DNA of 64,000 bases from Pterobdella sp. o SKG-2022. Its lineage: Eukaryota > Annelida > Clitellata > Hirudinida > Piscicolidae. Position 1 is the first letter of the stretch; the number at the start of each line of letters is the position of its first letter. Of the stretch, positions 10,801 through 21,168 are shown piece by piece. Under the pieces are notes generated by a model. It did not search any database. It was not told where the DNA came from and saw only the letters and a program-made list of their open reading frames with translations. The stretch spans positions 26,390,544 to 26,454,543 of the forward strand of contig OZ038321.1 of NCBI GenBank assembly GCA_964035795.1, written 5' to 3'. A program made the position numbers and the translations under genes.

Positions 10801-13800
10801 TACATTAAGAAATTGAATTCTTTCACTAGCAATCAGATAAAGTTCTCATTTTCTTGTGTGACACAAGATTGGAGCCCTTCCCTCTCAAGGATAGGAATAC
10901 CCATGTCCACAATGCCATTTATAAAGGGGAATGTAGTTGCAAGGAGACGTATGTAGGTGAGACCAAGAGAAATGCAACTACCAGATGGGCAGAGCACACG
11001 GCTACAAATGGCACATCAGAACCTGCCAAACACATTTCCAGAAATCCCTCTCATGAATTCAAATGGAAAGTACTGAGCAGAGGCCCAGATGATTGGAGAA
11101 AAAGAAGAATTTTGGAAGCTTTTTTCATCAAAATGTTGAATCCATTACTCAACGACCATAGAGACATTAATAACCTTTGGTTATTTAGAAATGGAATAAC
11201 ATAATTGTGCCGAATAATTTTTTGTTTAGAACTGCTTTTTCAATGTTTTTTCCAATTTAATTCATTTATTTTAATTTTCAATTTTATCTTAGCTTTGGTC
11301 AGAATATATACAACGATGTCTTTGAATTTTAACGTACTTGATAATTTTACTTTGTTAACGAAAAGCTTTGTACTTAATAAAATTACCTTTAGGGTTCAAA
11401 AAATTTGCAGTATTTACTTTGGCTAAAGAAGATTATTAACAAAATAATTATAACAAAGTCTGCACACAAACCTAATAGTATTATCAGAACTGCCACTGAC
11501 AATGAGCTTGTCCCTGTATTGCAGGCATGCAATGCCTCTCTTGTGCCCCATCAGTGTCCTCACAAACTCACATGTTTGTGTGTTCCATACCTTGGTGGTT
11601 TAAGAGTGTTTCATGCATCAACAACGTTATTAGAAAAAGTAATGAAATAGTAGCAGTTGTTGTAATAATACAATGAACCCTTTAAAATCCGGATACACCA
11701 ATAATTTGGAAAAATCTTCACGACTGATTTTTGAAACATTTTTTGAATTGCGGGTTAACATTAAGTTTAAAGAATACGTGGCACAAGTGTGGCTAAAACT
11801 AAAGTCTAATAGCAATAAATGAAATGAAAATGATCCAAAAAAAATCCAATATTGTGAAGAAAAATGGAGTATGTATTATATTATAGAATATAAAATTAAA
11901 CTAAAAAATGCTAGATTAAACATTTTTGATCAAAAATAAACAAATATATTTCAGTTTAATGGATGGATATATATAAAATCATCTTATGTCATATCCCACC
12001 ATGGATCTCAAAACTTGATATACTAGAAACCCACATACAAAGCCCAAACAAATAGTGATAAAAATTAAAATAGAATGAAAAGGAAGAAATTGTTAAGAAA
12101 AAATGTTTATTGATCAAATCATCAAATTGGCAACTGATCTACTAACAGAGTCAGGAATAAAGCTTTGTGACTGAAAGTCATGACCATTTGCTTCAAGGTA
12201 AGCTTATCAAAGTGAGAACTGATGAAGCAACAAAGACTGAGAAGCATGTTTGAGATAATGTGCAACAGTGAATTTCGCTGCCACCAATATGCTTATTTTG
12301 AAAAAAATTCATATTTTTCCAGACTTTTTGGAAACCCAGGGATTTCATGTTCCGACGTGTATGGGTTATTAATGGCCTACTGTACAAAAAAGAAAAGTAT
12401 CAGTAATAATGGTGGTCTTGAGAGTATCAACTGTATAACAGCACCAGCAGCAGTAGTATAAATGCTATTGGTTAAAGAAATAAAATATAAATTATAGCCA
12501 TGATTGCAATAGTAGTAGCAGTAAAAGTTTTGAAGTAGTGAAGTGAGAAGGGGTATGATGGCTACAATAAGTAGTAAGATGGCAATTTTTTTGTTAAAAT
12601 TAAAAGTACATTCCTCAACACACAGAATAAAAAAAATTATGATTGGACAACTAGTTTGGCGACCTGACGGCCTACTCAATTGTGTAGTGCTGGGCGTTAT
12701 AATTGTGTAATATTATATGTAATGTTAAACGAATAAGCCATATACTTAAGCACATGGATTTTATCACAATGTTATATAAAACAATTTGAATAATGAATAA
12801 ATATTTTAATAGAGCACCCGCACACAAAAAAATATTGAAAAAACAACAGCCCACAACAAAAAAAAACAATTACAACATACTCCAACAAAAAATAACAAAT
12901 ACTGTGAGAAGAATATAAAAACCTTAAAAAGACAAAAAACATCAAAAACAAAACAACAAACATCAACAGTGCAACAAGAAACTAGAGAAAAAAACCACAA
13001 CTCTCAACAAAACATCAATCCTCAACAAGGTACTTTGATGGTTCGGTCACCAGACGCAGAAACGATGTAGCTGAGATCAAAGTCGACAACGTTGACTGCC
13101 GCGCGGTGGCCCAGTAATACTCTTTTGAGGTTGATCTCTTTAGGTGTAACGATGTCCCACACCGCTATTGAACGGTCCTGCGTTGGTGCAGGTGGTTGTG
13201 TAGGATGGGGAGTTGTAAGGTTGGAGAGAGGATTTTATTTCCTGGTAACTTAGAAAAACTTTGGCGATGAGTATTTACCGATTATTAATTAAACTGGCAT
13301 TAACATGTTATTGGTAAATTAACACTATAGCAAATAATTAAATTCTTCTATACATGAAATTAAATGTGACCCAGTGGTAGCAAACTTTATCACCTCAAAA
13401 GGCATCAACTCCCACCAACAATACTGCATCCACCACGGTCATCATCACCCTCACCCTCACCATCACTACTACCTCCACCACCATTACTAACACTACCACC
13501 TTCATCATCACCATCACCATTTTCACATACCTTGGAACACGTAACCATGATGTAATCTTCACTGTATCTGAGATGAAGCACTGCCTCGCTGTGGTGGATA
13601 AGGATGTTCAACACATCCCCTGTGCTTATTGACCACACCCTGTGCATGCGAGTGTGTATGTACTTTTGTGAAAGAATCCAAATATATGTATGAATAAATG
13701 GTTTAAGCTAATTGCTGACGCCACTATGACCTTAGCAACTTTTTGCATTGAAACCTAACTGAAATATATATATGAATAAATGGTTTAAGCTAATTGCTGA

Positions 13801-16800
13801 CGCCACTATGACCTTACCAATTTTTTGCATTGAAACCTAACTGAAATATAACCATCAAAACAATCAAAATACCAACATAAAAAACAAACAGACAGACAGA
13901 CCTGACGGTAGCATCACTGGAGCCAGAGATGATCATATCGTCTGAGAATTGAAGGCATAAGACAGAACCAGTGTGCCCTCTTAAAGATCGTGTGCATTCT
14001 AATGTCTTTTTGTTCCATACCTTGAGTGACAGCATTCAATAAATAATCAATAATAGTAAGTCAACCATTAGGTTGTCTTTAACTGGAGTTTGAGTTGTGC
14101 AATTGATAGGTTTCACAGGGCGCTACTCCATGTGGAGTTTTGATCATTAACAATGCCAATTTATATAACGCCGATAGACGTAAGGCGTATTAGTGCACTT
14201 GACTGATTAATAGTTTATTGAATTAATTTTTGCTGAATCAATACATCTCATGGATACACTCACTACATGTAGAGCTACCTTTATGGAAAATAAGAGCGTT
14301 GAATGTCGAAGAAGGTTATAGATACGTATTACGTATTATATGTTACAGACAATTTGTACAAGTGAGAGATACATATTATCTAAAAACTTTAGGAAATATG
14401 TATATTCCCTGTTTTCTTCAAGTAATGTGAATATGTATTAATTATACTTCAAAAATATCGAATTTAATATATCCTCTTTCAAGTAAAAATCCATAACTTT
14501 CAAAAAATTTGAATTATCATGAAATCATTAATAATATTCAAACGAAATTATATTTTTCGCCTATATATGAAATTTAGTGTATTAGAACGCAAACAGTGAA
14601 ACAGATGCAATGGAATTAAAAATTTTTTTTTTTGAGATGAAGCGTTTCGATATATTTTCTATATCAGAAAACTAATGTAACCTAACTTTAATTACCTGAT
14701 GATGATATATATAATATATCAAAAGCTACGTCTTGATAACAAAATCAAATACCATTGTTTTTTTATGATTCACATTTTGGAGGCTAATTACTCCCAAATA
14801 CAATAAAGATATATTGATAGTTTTTTTCAAACTTATTTTTGAATAAAGGCAAGTTTTCTTGTTAAAAAAAATAAAGAGGTTATAACCCCAGAGTTCAAAT
14901 AAATGCACCTAACTTCTTGTTTTTGTCGTATTATTGAATAAAGTTCAAAAAATGTCTAAAAAGTTTGAAGATATGCACTAACTAGAATTTATGTATATTG
15001 CCTTAAAATTTTTCAAGAAGTATGTATATTACCTAATTGTGCACACTACCTGTATACCACAAAAACAAAGAGTTATAAATGGAAGCAACCTTTATTGTAT
15101 TATCTCTGAGACCACATACAATTTTGTTGTCGTCGTACTGTAGACAATAGACTCCTGTGTTGTAATTTATGGTATTTTTAAATATATATTTCAATAAAGT
15201 TTTGGTTAGCAACCGACATGTTCGGCTGTTTGCTAAATTTGATTTTCAAAGTTATTTTTTCTGCTTTCTGAACACGGCCTGTTTTTTATTTATATCAAAA
15301 TTATTTTAGAATTTTATTATAAAAACTTTAGCTTAACTTTTCTAGAGTTTTCGAATTTTTTTTTTTCGATCGTAAGTATATACGTTATACGTTAGCGATA
15401 TTTTAAAAACTGTAGTATTTATCTAATTAACTTATATTTATTTCGAAATACTTTTTATGTAGAAAAAATGTCATACTCTAGAGATTTTTTGTTAAGCTTA
15501 TCTCAATACCAATCCTCCCTCGCGTCAAGTGAAACGCCGAGCTCTTATTTAGACATTAGGAGTAATATATATAATAGTAATAGGTTAAATAAAAATATCA
15601 ATAAATACAGTAAGAGTTTCAAAAATAATTGCAGATCCAGCCAGAAAAAAGAAGAAAAATCTGAAAGAGTGGTCGAAAGGAAGGGCATCCTTCAAGAAAA
15701 ACTGCCACAAAGTTAATTAAAGTCCTTTTCGAGTCGGATTTTTAAATGTTGGTTCAATGAGGGGTAAGGCTTCTGAAGTGGTGGAAACTATGTCGAAGAG
15801 GAGAGTCAATCTGTGTTGTTTACAAGAGACTCGTTAGAAGACCGACCTTAAACTTATTGCAGGTTGTGGGAATGATGAGAGCACTTGTGGTGTAGGAGTT
15901 CTACTGGCTGAGAAGTGGTGAGATAAAGTGTTTGAAGTGATTAGAGTCTCAGATAGAATCATTCTCATTCAAATGGTGGTTGAATCAGCTGTTTGTTTTT
16001 GTGAGTGTTTATGCAACTCAAGCTAACCTTAGTGAGAGTGTAAAAAATCAATTCTATTATTTGCTTCAATCCACCATAGCTAGAGTTTCATCTTCAGAAC
16101 ATATAGCCATATAGGATCACACTCTACTGCTTTTGAGGATGTGCATGGTAGACAGGCTTTGGGAAAAAGAAACAATGAAGGTGAAAGACTGCTGGAATTT
16201 GCTGTTGCCAATGAGCTGGTTGTTGGTAACTCCTGGTTCAAGAAGAAATTTGAAAATCTGGTTACATACCAGTCAGGAGATTGTAAAACCCAAATTGACT
16301 ACATATTGTATAAAAGAAGTTTTAGAAAAATGGTCTCTAATGTGAAAGTTATTGTTGGGGAGGAGTGTGCAACACAGCATAGACTGGTGGTCGGTGACTT
16401 CGAGGTTTGCACTCATGCTCACCCCAAAAGAAGGTTTGTTCCTCGTCTGGAAACTAGAAGACTTCGGAAATCAAGTTGAATTTTCTAATTTTTTCAATGC
16501 ATTAATCCAAGGAAATGAAACTGGTAAAAATTTGAATGAGCGTTGGAAGTACTTGAAAAACAATTTGATTAATGCTACAAAACAGGTTTGTGGAGTCTCT
16601 GCAAAACATACCTGGAAGAGGCAGGCTTGGTGGTGGAATGATAAGGTGCAGCAAGATGTGTCACACAAACGCAAATGTTTCAAAGTATGGAAAGCAGGAG
16701 GAGACAGAGATGCTTATCAGGCGGCTAAACGTGCATCCAACCTTGCTGTACACATAGCCAAAACTGATGCTGAGAAGATTGCGTTCAAAAAAATCAATCC

Positions 16801-19800
16801 CAGATCTGTTGAGATATATCGACTGGCTAAGCAAATGCGGCGAGAGAACCAGGACGTTATTGGGGATAAACCGGTGAGAAATAATAATGGCCAAATGTCC
16901 CTGGATGTTGATTCCAAAAAAGAAGCATGGAGAGAGCATTATATGCACCTTCTCAATGTGGAGTTTTCATGGAATCCAGGTGGTTTGTCCAAAGTCTATC
17001 CCGTGGAAGGTCCCAGCGAACCTATCACTACAGCAATGGTTAGAAAAACTATTAATAAGATGAGCCTTGGGAAAGCAGCGGGTCCTTCAGGTATTGTTGC
17101 TGAGGTGCTCAAGGCCGCAGGTTCAAGTGGTGCTAGTATGATTCGAGATCTTATTGAAGATATCATCTTCAAGAACCGTATACCGTCTGAATGGCAGAAA
17201 AGTCACATAGTCAGTGTATATAAGGGTAAAGGTGATGCTTTAAACAGGTCTAACTATAGGGGTTTGAAATTAATTGATCCGGTTCTGGAGCGCGTAGTGG
17301 AAGGTTTTATAGAACAAAGAGTGGTGATTAATGATATGCAATGTGGTTTTATGCAAGGTCGGGGTACAACTGATGCCATATTTATCCTCCGTCAGTTACA
17401 GGAAAAGCATCTGGTCGCTGGTAAGCCCCTCTACTTAGCATTCATTGATCTGGAGAAAGCCTTTGACAGAGTGCCTCAAAATGTGATTTGGTGGAGTATG
17501 CGTAAATTGAAAATTGATGAATGGCTTGTGAGAATTGTAAAATCAATGTACAAGGAAGTGAGAAGTATGGTGAGAGAAGGTGATGAGTATAGCAACTCGT
17601 TTAATGTTCGGGTAGGTGTCCATCAAGGTTCTGTTCTTAGTCCATTACTTTTGGTTATTGTGCTGGAAGCTTTATCTATGGAGTTACGTACAGGTTGCCC
17701 TTGGGAGATCTTGTATGCTGCCGACTTAATGGTAAGTGCTCAATCCATGGATGAACTATTAGTGAAGTTGAGAACATGGAGATCGGAGATGGAGAAAAAG
17801 GGGTTGAGGCTGAATATAGGTAAGACAAAGCTAATGGTTTCTGGTTCAAACCTTGATGTGTTGAGAAAATCTGGGAAGTATCCTTGTGGTGTATGCTAAG
17901 CAGGTGTGGGTAGAAATGCTATTTAGTGTGGAGGCTGCAGGCAATGGGTACACAAGAAATGCAGCGGCATAAAAGGCCCTCTAACTTCAGATCTTAACTT
18001 CCGATGCGCTCGTTGCCTTGGTACAGCACGGCCTGTTGATGGGAGATTAGTAAAGGAAGTGATGATTGGTGATGAAAAACTGGAAGTTGTCCCAGAGTTC
18101 TGCTATCTTGGAGATAAGTTATCTGCAGATGGTGGATGTGAGCTTACTTCAATAACACGTTGTAAGTGTGCCTGGGCCAAATTTCGCCAACTTCTTCCAC
18201 TTCTTGCTAATCGTCATTTATCATTATTGACCAGAGGCCGTGTCTATTCAAGCTGTGTCAGAAGAGCTATGTTACATGCTGCTGAAACATGGCCTGTAAC
18301 TGTTTCCACACTAAACCGCCTTAGACGAAATGATCTTGCCATGATTCGCTGGATGTGCAACATCAAAACGAATGATAACGTTTGCTCTCACTCACTCCTT
18401 TCAAAACTTGGCATTCGGGATGTTGAGATAGTTCTTCATACAAGCAGGATGAAGTGGTTTGGACATGTAGAGCGTAGCGTGGGTTGGATTTCTCAGATGC
18501 GAAAGTTGGATTTGGATACTTGCCAGAAGCCTGGTAGGCCCAAAAAGACTTGGAATGAGCTCATATTGAACGATAAAAGAAAGCTAGACATGGTTTGTGC
18601 GGATCCACTCAATCGCTCTGAATGGAAAGACCAACTTTGAGATAGAACTTTCAAAAAGCCCAACCCTCGGTAAAGGAAAACGGACTATAAAAAGGATTTG
18701 ATTGATTGATTGATATTTCAATAAATAAGCACCATCATCATCATCATCATAAGCACCCTCCTCCTCCACTTTACTCTGTGTAAGTTGAAAGCATATCTTA
18801 TCAATAACAACCTATAACTACAAACACCAAGTTTCACATAGCTACTCGTCAAACAACCAATACCAGCCTAGAAACAGATGTGAAACACGAAAAAATGAAA
18901 CATTGTGAGGCACCTTTGCTTGTGACGCTATGGCATGCGATCTTGCGAAGTGTGTGGTTGCCTGTACTCCAGTTCTTGTCTATTTGCTGTGTATCGATTT
19001 TTGATTATTACTCATGTGTTGAGTCGTTTTGTGATGTTTGTTAATAGATCATATAACAATAATGACGATAATAGGGATAATAATAATTAAAATAATAGTA
19101 ATAAAGATAACAATAATAATGATAGTAATAACAAAAACAGTAAAATCACAAAGGTTAATATATTTTCTTCAAGCACAAAGCTTTTCAAAACCCAAAAATG
19201 AAAATACACTAACACCTTTACTCTCTCATTGAACTCAGACACTGAGTAAGATTGTGATACTAACAGTGGTTAATATCCAATAAAGATATAAAACTAATAT
19301 TTTATAAAATTAGTCAATAAATTGGCTGCCGCAAAGTAAAATTACGTTTTGAGAAAAAAAAATTTAAATTTAGCTTTTAGTTTTTATTTAAACTTTGTAT
19401 ATTTCATGTTCTAGTTCTTCAATTTAAAATCATCATTAAGTTTTCATCCCAGCATGGATTTGGTATAAAAGAGCTGGAAAACCATCCTCATTACTCGTTT
19501 GAAAGAAGTACTTATAGCATGAAAGAAATGAAAAATTCTTAACAACATCCTTCTTATAGAACTATTTATTGTATAAAAGAACCAAATAACCATCACCCTT
19601 ATTATTATAGCCCATGTTCTTGAGCAGAGGGTGAGACAAAAGGGGAAATTGGCAACAATATATAAAGATGACTAATATGTGACTGACATACAAACAAAAT
19701 CTCTAATAAAGACACAAAATCCATAAGCATCTCAGCTGTAAAAAAGGGTCATCCTAAGAATAAATTAAATTTTATTAGAATCATAAAAAAATAATAACAA

Positions 19801-21168
19801 TAAAAGTAATAATAAGAATAATAATAAAAAATTAATATTAAAAATAAAAATAGTAATAAATGATCAAATAAAAATGTTATGAAAACATGAAAATACTTGT
19901 ATGTCTTGTAGAATATGGTTGAAAAGATGCCTATAGAACTTATGTTCTTTGTGAGTTTCTCCGGGTTTTGGTCGAAAAAGTGAATTTAACCTTCATGAAT
20001 TTATAGATTCATGTTTAGTATTTAATATGATCTGATCATAGATATGAAATTGAACAAATTATGAAGTGTTTTCTGTTTCATTGAGGAAAGTTCTATGAAA
20101 AACTTCTTAACACAGACATTGATGGTTTTGTGTGTAATAAAGTATATATTTGAAAAAATTTTTATACTTTCAAAAAGCCTTTTATAGGTTCAGTTTGATT
20201 GAGTGATCCATAGAAACAAATTCAATCCAATATTTTGCATCATTGACAACTAAACCCATTTCAAAGTTGAATTTAAGCTCCAAAAATAAAAGGTTCCATA
20301 CAAAAACCTGCCCAATTATAAACCCCCAACTCACCACCCCTTTCTTTGAGCAAGACCATGCCAGAGGGAATTGGTTCTCACCATGCGTTCGATCAGTTTC
20401 CTCCACACACCTCCATCAGCAGTGACTCTGTACCATTCTTTACACACTAGTTCAGCACTGCTGAGTGACCGGTAGTCCAAGTATGAAAGAATTTTTTCAG
20501 CTATGTGATCTAGACCTCTTGCTGTTATGATAGTTTGTGATTAAATTGAAGGCATATTTAGAATAATGAAGTGTATTGTATTGGTGAGATTTTTCAATAT
20601 AAAAGCAAGTGTTGGAGTAAAAATAAATATAAAAAAATATGAAAAATAATTAAAATTGATAACATGAAATTGAACACAATAATTTTAAAGTTCAACATAA
20701 AATGATTAATCTTAATTTTTCACTAAATTATGGCAAAGACTTGGTATTTTTATTTACCATATAGACTTACTTATTAAGATGAATAAAAAGTTTTAAATTT
20801 TTAATAAGACTATGTAATAAGGAGTTTATTAATGGCTCATAAATATGGCATCATTGACCAACCAGGAAGAGCAGAGATGAAATCCCTCTGCATGATTGGC
20901 TGCAAGAATCTGTTAATTTCCCCATGTTGCACATGGTTGAGTTGTGCAATGAGATGGCGAACAAAAGTGGTTTGTTCATCCACAGGCCATGAGATGAATG
21001 CCTCAATAGCATTGTGTTGTTGTGTTTGTCTGTTAAAAATTTTCTTTCTATTAAAATTTCATTAAGTTAAAAAATGTTTTTTAATGAAAAGAATTTTAGT
21101 TACCTTGTTAATTTGTCCCCAAAATCAGTATGGTTTGTTGTGAAGTTTACTGATGTCATAACTGAATC
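7847..21168 (-). CDS. BTRC: beta-TrCP (F-box/WD40 substrate receptor of SCF ubiquitin ligase)
   Basis: Fourteen exons keep one frame (507 codons plus stop): 21168..21104, 21029..20863, 20521..20335, 19990..19897, 18986..18914, 15154..15090, 14020..13902, 13639..13531, 13177..13034, 11590..11472, 9283..9212, 8681..8643, 8349..8271, 8038..7847. Exon 2 gives the dimerisation region ([19 protein letters not shown]). Exon 3 gives the F-box ([19 protein letters not shown] ... [12 protein letters not shown]) that binds Skp1. Exons 5-14 encode a seven-bladed WD40 propeller; recognisable strands include [49 protein letters not shown] and [18 protein letters not shown]. Known role: recognition of DSGxxS phosphodegrons in beta-catenin, IkB, Wee1 and others. 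The same frame covers BTRC, FBXW11 and fly slimb, so paralogue assignment is arbitrary. The C-terminal tail after DFMTQV differs from vertebrates. The true first exon may lie upstream of 21168. A LINE and a Penelope element occupy two introns. Confidence 0.96.
8497..8509 (+). repeat. 13-base poly-C run
   Basis: An uninterrupted run of C followed by TCCCACC lies in a beta-TrCP intron, next to ATC-rich simple sequence (8390-8470). It is striking in an AT-rich region and prone to length errors in sequencing. Confidence 0.8.
9140..9197 (+). repeat. (TTA)n/(ATT)n microsatellite
   Basis: A run of ATT triplets interrupted by GTGATT lies in a beta-TrCP intron just downstream (gene sense) of the exon ending at 9212. 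Confidence 0.8.
10572..10611 (-). ncRNA. Candidate variant hammerhead motif, left Penelope terminus
   Basis: On the minus strand: GTAC, TTGATAA, a GTTA/TAAC hairpin, GAAA, AGCTTT, GTAC. GTAC pairs with GTAC to form helix I, the hairpin is helix II, and AAGCTT is a minimal palindromic helix III with UUU before helix I. The core differs from the canonical CTGATGA at the two positions that pair with each other in hammerheads (C3-G8 becomes U3-A8). Confidence 0.4.
11334..11373 (+). ncRNA. Candidate variant hammerhead motif, right Penelope terminus
   Basis: On the plus strand GTAC (11334), TTGATAA (11338-11344), a weak stem-loop, GAAA (11360-11363), AGCTTT and GTAC (11370-11373). Same layout as the left terminus, with a less stable helix II (TTTA against TAAC). 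Predicted cleavage would follow 11369. Self-cleavage is inferred from layout only. Confidence 0.4.
13681..13850 (+). repeat. 82-bp direct tandem duplication
   Basis: Two near-identical copies of about 82 bp lie head to tail in a beta-TrCP intron. Landmarks TGAATAAATGGTTTAAGC start at 13691 and 13773, followed in both by GACGCCACTATGACCTTA and GCATTGAAACCTAACTG. A few substitutions separate the copies, so the duplication is fairly recent. No coding content. Confidence 0.92.
14590..14760. repeat. Two opposed stem-loop motifs with CTGAT cores
   Basis: On the minus strand, near 14675-14638, CT is followed by GATATA, GAAAA, TATATC and GAAACGCTTC. On the plus strand, near 14697-14740, CTGATGA is followed by an 8-bp stem (TGATATAT/ATATATCA), then AAAGCTACGTC. 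Both look like decayed relatives of the hammerhead-like termini of Penelope elements, facing each other. Neither has a complete catalytic core. Confidence 0.35.
14775..14900 (-). repeat. Dispersed repeat shared with 37.4-37.6 kb
   Basis: The plus-strand text around 14805-14865 (TATTGATAGTTTTTTTCAAAC, then GAATAAAGGCAAGTT) is closely matched at 37517-37560. Both copies lie in introns of minus-strand genes. The family is not recognised; it is probably an old transposon fragment. Confidence 0.45.
15468..18716 (+). mobile_element. RTE-like non-LTR retrotransposon (endonuclease, RT, PHD-like finger), inactivated
   Basis: Runs antisense to beta-TrCP, in its intron. The order is: an 82-codon N-terminal frame (15468-15716) of unclear role; an APE-type endonuclease start [19 protein letters not shown] and CCLQETR (from 15730), with nonsense codons; an endonuclease end (16141-16479) with DYILY and [10 protein letters not shown]; then, in one frame from 16352 to 18640, reverse transcriptase ([50 protein letters not shown]), a PHD-like Cys/His finger and a C-terminal domain ([11 protein letters not shown]). 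The element ends in a TTGA-repeat tail (about 18697-18716), as RTE-type elements do. It is dead: the catalytic box reads YAAD instead of YADD, two stops (17897 and one about 30 bp later) lie inside the finger, and the endonuclease carries stops and frameshifts. Confidence 0.93.
17866..18010 (+). pseudogene. PHD-like zinc finger in the LINE ORF, broken by two stops
   Basis: Read through the stops, the frame gives [20 protein letters not shown], then [17 protein letters not shown] and, about 12 residues on, CARC. The Cys/His spacing (C-x2-C, C-x2-C, WVHxxC, FxCxxC) is that of a PHD-type finger. The two stops are single-base nonsense changes; TAG where CAG is expected is one. The finger lies between RT and the C-terminal domain. 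Confidence 0.7.
18720..18765 (+). repeat. Short ATC/CTC-rich microsatellite
   Basis: CATCATCAT and CCTCCTCCT runs directly follow the 3' end of the LINE. They may be host sequence next to the insertion. Confidence 0.6.

Larger units (their letters stand above)
10551..11400 (+). mobile_element. Penelope-like retroelement, 5'-truncated, with GIY-YIG domain and inverted termini
   Basis: The plus-strand frame 10854-11204 encodes a GIY-YIG endonuclease module: [20 protein letters not shown], then [21 protein letters not shown] and [18 protein letters not shown], the conserved block order of Penelope-like element C-termini. Upstream, around 10640-10850 in another frame, comes [15 protein letters not shown] ... 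[10 protein letters not shown], the RT-to-endonuclease linker; a frameshift near 10850 separates the two. The RT catalytic core is absent, so the copy is 5'-truncated and dead. Termini about 65 bp long (10557-10620 and 11329-11397) are inverted copies of each other. Each carries TTGATAA, a stem-loop, GAAA, AGCTTT and GTAC. The element sits in a beta-TrCP intron in the orientation opposite to the gene. Confidence 0.88.

Noticed and set aside
12377..13000. Several overlapping hydrophobic minus-strand frames (Phe/Val/Cys-rich)
   Set aside because: They lie in A-rich intron sequence of beta-TrCP, overlap each other in different frames, and have no recognisable motif.
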